Source of the DNA: Morinoia aosen | Lineage: Eukaryota > Arthropoda > Malacostraca > Amphipoda > Talitridae | Length of the DNA: 64,000 nt | Assembly: GCA_030386875.1 (NCBI GenBank) | Contig: CM059580.1 | Location: 3,686,838-3,750,837, forward strand | Direction: 5' to 3' | Translations under genes and position numbers: made by a program | In this document: positions 59,216-64,000 of the stretch, one piece after another | How the letters are laid out: each line of letters opens with the position of its first letter | Position numbering within the stretch: position 1 is the stretch's first letter | The notes under the pieces: generated by a model | Told to the model about the DNA's origin: nothing | The model's database searches: none | Seen by the model: the letters and a program-made list of their open reading frames with translations, nothing else

Positions 59216-59445
59216 TTAACACGTTAACTGCGATAGGTTAAACAGAAGTTCAATATTCAAATAAAATTTAAAGTCAAAAGTGATAACCAAATCTGTAAAT
59301 ATCAAACATTAACCGGGCCTGTTAAATACCATTACTTTAGAAAGGTTGTTAGAATTTTTCAAAACGACCCATCGATGGGTCGTTTCGCAGCAGGAAAAAC
59401 CTAACCACGACCCACCGGTGGGTCGTATCGCAGTCAATGTGTTAA
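59216..59445 (+). mobile_element. TTAA-type MITE, complete
   Basis: The left end TTAACACGTTAACTGCGAT pairs with the right end ATCGCAGTCAATGTGTTAA at 17 of 19 positions. It contains two palindromes, CCCATCGATGGG and CCCACCGGTGGG, each followed by TCGT..CGCAG. Length 230 bp, as for the copy at 43174. Confidence 0.8.
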
Positions 59446-59474
59446 GGCTTGATCTATTAACAGTAATGTTCGTT

Positions 59475-59560
59475 ATTTTAAAAAGTGTTTTCTAAAATTA
59501 ACTTTAACTTGAATTGAATTTTGAAGTTCAGCTTAACCTATAGCAGTCAACGTGTTAATA
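59475..59560 (-). mobile_element. TTAA-type MITE end fragment, inverted
   Basis: TTGAAGTTCAGCTTAACCTA then AGCAGTCAACGTGTTAA is the reverse complement of the family's left end. Confidence 0.6.
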
Positions 59561-60194
59561 ACTAAAGTTAATAACTAAAGAGCCTCCATAATGGTTGCTG
59601 TTATGCTTCACTAAATTCTCCGTCCAAAATGTAACGTTTCTTTATTTATTTTCAAAAGAATGATTCTGTTTCTGCAAGCGATGGCTCAATTAAGGGGACC
59701 GTCTACGCTCGGATTTTTTACTTAGACCGTCTCCTCAACCCAGTAACGGCTAAATTGTTCTATTTTATTAGGAAATATTATAATTTTCACTAAATAATTA
59801 TATTATCATTCATGAAACCGTGTAAGGTTTGAACTTTTCATCAAAGCATTTATAATTCTTTACTTTGTAAGGATTTCCCTTATATAATTATATTATCATA
59901 ATATTATCTGTAAGGTGTGACATTTTCATCAAAGCATTGATAATATAGGAACGATGTGAGAAATTTCTTAATATTCTTCAAAAATGACGTTGGTCATTAA
60001 AGGGTTAACTTGCAATTTTGGTGGGGCATAAAGAGTAATATTTTTAATTAGAGCACAGAAGATTTCAGTTTGTTCCTGCAAGCGATTGCTGAGCAATCCA
60101 TGATTTCCGTGGGACACGAAGAGTAAAATTTTAATTTTAACAACGCAAAACTTCTTTTTTTCCATTGAAGAAAAAGTATCTGAATCCGATTGTA

Positions 60195-60225
<31 letters not shown>

Positions 60226-60547
60226 TTGAAATTTATCGTTTGACTTGAACTTTTTTTTTTTTTTTTTTAAATTCGATGGTCGACATAACCCACCAAGCAC
60301 AAGTTAAGCCTTCACTAAGCGAGTTTTGTGATAGGATAACCGCTACTTTTTACTAAAATATGATAATCAAAATGAAACTAATCTTTTAACTCCCGCATAA
60401 CTATTAATTTGTTCTGCGAAAACACTGACAACCGTAAAACTATGTAATTATACTGCAGACAAACTGACAAACTAAGTTGAAAACAGTATTTCTCGTTCTC
60501 ATTTTAAAAGCGGAACACTGAGTATTAACTTGCAATTTTTCCGGCAG

Positions 60548-63500
60548 ATATCGAGAGTCTCCCGAAAAGCCGCAGATCCCCTAGCCCAGCCCGTGTAAAC
60601 TTCGAGCTTAGTGGGGAAGATTCTTCCGACCCCAAAACAACAAACCAAAAGCACCAATTCTTCATTCCGGGACCATCGTCCACTACAGCAACGAGAAACC
60701 AAGCGGCCGATTCCGGAAACGAGAACGAAGCAAGAAAAGCGCCAGTTCCTCTTCCACGAACTTCAATTCAAAAATCCACGATATACGGTGCTAAAGAAGC
60801 AGAAAATAATACCACAGGAGGGCAAATTTTTCGAGAAAATAAGCCCGTCACATCAACGTTGGATGTGGAAACGCCAAAATTTGAGCCCATTTTGTCACCG
60901 AGATTCGTTTCCAAGATATCTGCGGAGCTGGAGATGAAACCCTCTCCCCGGAAGATATTCACGTTCAAAGACGATCAGGAAAACGAACAAAGCGACGGAA
61001 ACTCCGATGACGAACGAGTGGAAGGTCAAAATTGTGTTCCGATCAGTGAACGAAGGCTGTTGAAGCCGAAGTCCCTTTTCGGTAAACTCGCAAATTCTAC
61101 CAACGAAGATCGGAGCTCTCGGGTAGAACTGCTGAGAAGTCAAATAACACAAAACTTTACAGAAAAAAACGACGTTTTCTCCAACAAACACCGACAGCTC
61201 GCCTCTTCCTACAAAAATGAGAACGAAGCCACAGAACTAACAAGTAAAGAGAAAAGCTTGAGCCTGGAAAGCCGAAAGGCGTTTTCGGAAGGCCAGGAAG
61301 GTAATGGCTTCAACTCCAAAGAATTTCTTCACACCAGAAGAAGTTTGCGAGAATCCACACGACTCCGAAACGAAGAGGAATTGTTGAAAATAAAATCAGG
61401 GAAACAAGCGTTGATAAAACTTTACGATTTACCAGACGGTAATTCCACGAGTAGCTCAGGAAGGAAAGCGAGCTCTACGGAAACTTCCCGCACCGTGTAT
61501 TACAGAGACGGACCCAACCCTTCTCTTCAAGAATGGGAGAGAATCCAACGAAAGAACCTCGACGAAGAAGAGAACAATCGTCTCAATAGAAGCATGTCTG
61601 CCAAACCAGTGGCGTCTATGATAAAAGATATAGTCAAGTTTCCAGCAGGTGGCCTGAAGTCCATTTTTGCAAGCAAAAAGACAGATATTATGGGCACCGT
61701 GGATGGAGCAGACGATATCGTCTTCACAAGGATTCCTTCAGGCGGCAACACAGAACTGGACGGAATGAAGTCACCCAACATGGTGAAGAGCATCCAGCAG
61801 AAGGAAGGCGAAAGTAACAGAGTATCTGAAGAGTCCCTATACGCAGACGTGCGTTCTAACTTGAATTCTTCGAAAGCCAACGAAACACACGCACCAAATA
61901 ATCCCGTGTACGTGAAAACCAAAAGCGACCGTTTCGAAACTGAGCTCTTGTTTAAAGAGCACGGCTTTATCAAGCCGTCGACAGTGAAACTAATCAGCAT
62001 CGAGAGGTCCAAAGATATCGCGAGATCGAAAGTTTCCCCTCGACAACGAAACAGAAGTCCCAAGTGGACCCACACCAGCGAGGCAACTGAAACCCACGAA
62101 CAAAAGTCCCACTCTTCGAGTAGTCTTTTGAAGAAAAGCCCAACCATCGCGAAATCGAGTCTGGACTCATCTCCAGACTACTACCGAGCCCAAAAATACT
62201 CGGCGTTGAGGCGATCTCTGAGAGAAACTACGCCTGAGAAACTTGACTCGAGCATCGTCAACTCGAACTCGGCCTCGAGTTTAGCAGATCTCGAGCGCAA
62301 GTATCGGTTCCAAGAAGCCTCAGCGGTTTTCAAGAAAGAGAAACCCGCTAAAACTGACGCGTGGAATGAAGAAAAGATCCCCTTGTACACGAGCTCATGG
62401 AAGTTTCTGTCCCCCAGTAAACTTGGTAAAAACGAAGAAAGAGATTACTTGAAGGACTTACCGAGTTATTTGGATCGTAGAACCCCTCCCGTACGACTCA
62501 CCCAAATCATAGGTGAAACTCCTTCACAATCGACATCGTGTAACACGACCCCACTTGTATCCCCTCGAAGTGCTGTGGACGACCCAACCTACACTGGGAA
62601 AACCCAGAGGTTTGGTAAGCCTCAAGAAGAAACTACAGTTGAAGATCCCACTCCTGCACCTCCGCCACGGAAATCGAGGTTTGTGTTGGACCAACAATCC
62701 AAACACTCGTCGTACTTAGAAAACTACGAAACGCAGACCAAGAAAACCGAAACTGATCGAAATGAACTGCCTCCAGTTGCACCAAAAAGGAAATCTTTCC
62801 ACTTTGGAATGGAGCTAGACGGCGCCAAAGAAGAATCGAAGGAGACGCCTGTATCAGCCGATGACACAAACGTGTTACGCTCGAGGAAAGGATCCCAAAA
62901 TATCTCCAGGCACAGAAGTTACTCTCATACCCGAGATTCGTCGCTGTACAACAATGACGTATCAGAAAATGAACGTATCTACTCACACTCCAAGGCCCAA
63001 CAACACACTCGAGAGCCTGACTACACCCACATCGACCCCATAGCTTCTTCGGGCATCATGATTCCTCGGCGGGAACGGTCGAGACCAACGGACAGGTCTA
63101 AGGCTGCCTACCGGCACATATCTGCCGATCGATACATGGGGATTCCAGACCGAAGTCGCGCCAGGGATTCGCACCAGCAAGAAAAACAGCACAGACCTAA
63201 AGAAGGGGAACGACGGGTCAAAGTAACCACCTACAAATGGGGCGAGAAGTTAGTGAAGGAAACAACGGAGAAGTTCCGAACTCCGTCGAAAGATGGCGTT
63301 GACTTGAACAGACAAAGGTACCGGGAAGATGAGGACCTCTTCGGTGTGTCCAAAAGCGACCATTTGGAGCGGCATAGACGTTCGATGCGCCGTCGTAACT
63401 ACGATGAACGCAGAGCTGAGTTACAGAAGCGGTCCCGGTCTGAGGGTCGTCCACGATGGAACTCGACTGAAAAGGATCCACCGGATCGAGATGGCAGGTC

Positions 63501-63987
63501 CAGACGCGAGAAAACTGAAAAAGATCCATCGGATAGCAGGCCGAGGAGAGAGAAATTGGATCGTGATCTCAAGTACGGGAAGCGTGAAGAGGCGCAGCAC
63601 AAAACATTCCAATCCAAAACGGATAGTCGGGAAGAATCCAAAAACCACAAATCAAAGAAGCACGAAGCTTCAAGAAGTGAAGGGACGACCGAAACTGAGA
63701 ACCAACACTACTCGAAACGAAGCAACAAGTCCGAAAAACAATCACCAAAGGATCCCAAGCCTAATCATCATCACCAGAACGAAAGAATTGATGAACAAAG
63801 GGAAAAATTGAAGAACTGCAGCAGTGGGGATCGTAGGAAGAAGGCCGAAGGAAGATCAGTCGACCAGCCTACCAAGTCGACGTCTTCGAGACCAAAATCC
63901 GAAAAGGAGAGCAGAAGAAAAGAGGTCTCCAGTGGGGTTCGGACGGACCAAAAACGTCAGGACAAAACCGAAGTGAGTCCAAATTGA
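60548..63987 (+). CDS. Gene B, exon 3 of those visible: basic, Arg/Lys/Ser/Glu-rich part
   Basis: It starts after CCGGCAG (60545-60547), joins exon 2 in phase 1 (Asp, then IESLPKSRRSPSP) and reads open for 1,145 codons to TGA at 63985. A good donor-like GTGAGT follows codon GAA at 63973, in phase 0, so the exon may instead end at 63972 and the protein continue outside the window. Proline motifs TPAPPPRKSRF and LPPVAPKRKSF (nt ~62650-62790) fit SH3 ligands. SLRE motifs with conserved spacing (RRSLREST, RRSLRETT) occur twice. The last ~250 residues are very rich in R, K, E, D and S (RSRREKTEKDPSD, SRPRREKLDRD). No folded domain or family is recognised. Confidence 0.8.
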
Positions 63988-64000
63988 ACCGCATCGATGC

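Larger units (their letters stand above)
57887..60547 (+). other. Gene B intron (2.7 kb), full of MITEs
   Basis: It is bounded by GTAAGT and TTTTTCCGGCAG. G at 57886 plus AT at 60548 gives an Asp codon and keeps the frame. Listed elements occupy about 57907-59560. From 59560 to 60547 there are an ATT run (~60198-60225), a T run (~60252-60268) and a repeated GCAAGCGAT motif, but no exon that I can support. Confidence 0.7.

Noticed and set aside
1-64000. tRNA, rRNA or other structured RNA genes
   Set aside because: I looked for tRNA box motifs and rRNA-like blocks and found none that I could defend by eye. A tRNAscan or Rfam search would settle it.

Overview
This window looks like nuclear DNA of an arthropod, most likely an insect. 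It has GT-AG introns, very long exons, low-complexity YGPP-type proteins, small TTAA-bounded transposon remnants and an extreme load of tandem repeats. I cannot name the species. By my tally about half of the 64 kb (roughly 31 kb) is tandem repeat, in more than 25 distinct families with units from 15 to 66 bp.

Two protein-coding genes are supported, both on the + strand. Gene A (154-3189, three exons, 5' end outside the window) encodes a proline/tyrosine-rich, lysine-rich low-complexity protein with YGPP and PEPV repeats. It is probably a secreted or structural protein. Gene B (43496 to at least 63972, three huge exons of 3.5, 5.1 and 3.4 kb) encodes about 4,000 residues of mostly disordered, Ser/Lys/Glu-rich protein with SH3-type proline motifs, phospho-Ser docking-like motifs and in-frame coding minisatellites. 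The exon joins are my reconstruction: each join has a good donor and acceptor and a matching phase (1/1). I do not recognise the family of either gene.

Layout: 0-3.2 kb gene A; 3.2-8.7 kb short repeats, two copies and one fragment of a dispersed element (called element D here), a palindromic MITE and a GC-richer block; 8.7-13 kb a 22-bp and a 40-bp satellite bracketed by two copies of an AT-rich repeat; 13.5-18.9 kb a 5-kb G/T-rich 19-bp/16-bp satellite ending in (CA)n; 19-27 kb AT-rich arrays, a 60-bp and a 22-bp satellite and more D copies; 27.2-40 kb D, a 20-bp satellite, a 4.2-kb CA-rich satellite, a second 20-bp satellite in opposite orientation and a 39-bp satellite; 40-43.4 kb smaller arrays, another D copy and a TTAA MITE; 43.5-64 kb gene B, whose introns hold 15-, 16-, 66- and ~40-bp arrays and a cluster of nested transposons.

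The most interesting signal is how the repeats relate to each other. Element D has a 180-bp core that is nearly identical in five copies, carries an internal 46-bp VNTR in two of them, and usually lies next to a satellite. The 27.9-29.3 kb segment (D end, AT-rich flank, 20-bp satellite) recurs in inverted orientation at 35.9-38.6 kb. In the inverted copy the D end has become the 1.5-kb 39-bp satellite, so one can read how a satellite was born from a transposon end. Inside gene B, a piece of exon 2 coding sequence with its 15-bp minisatellite is duplicated as a broken copy in the preceding intron.
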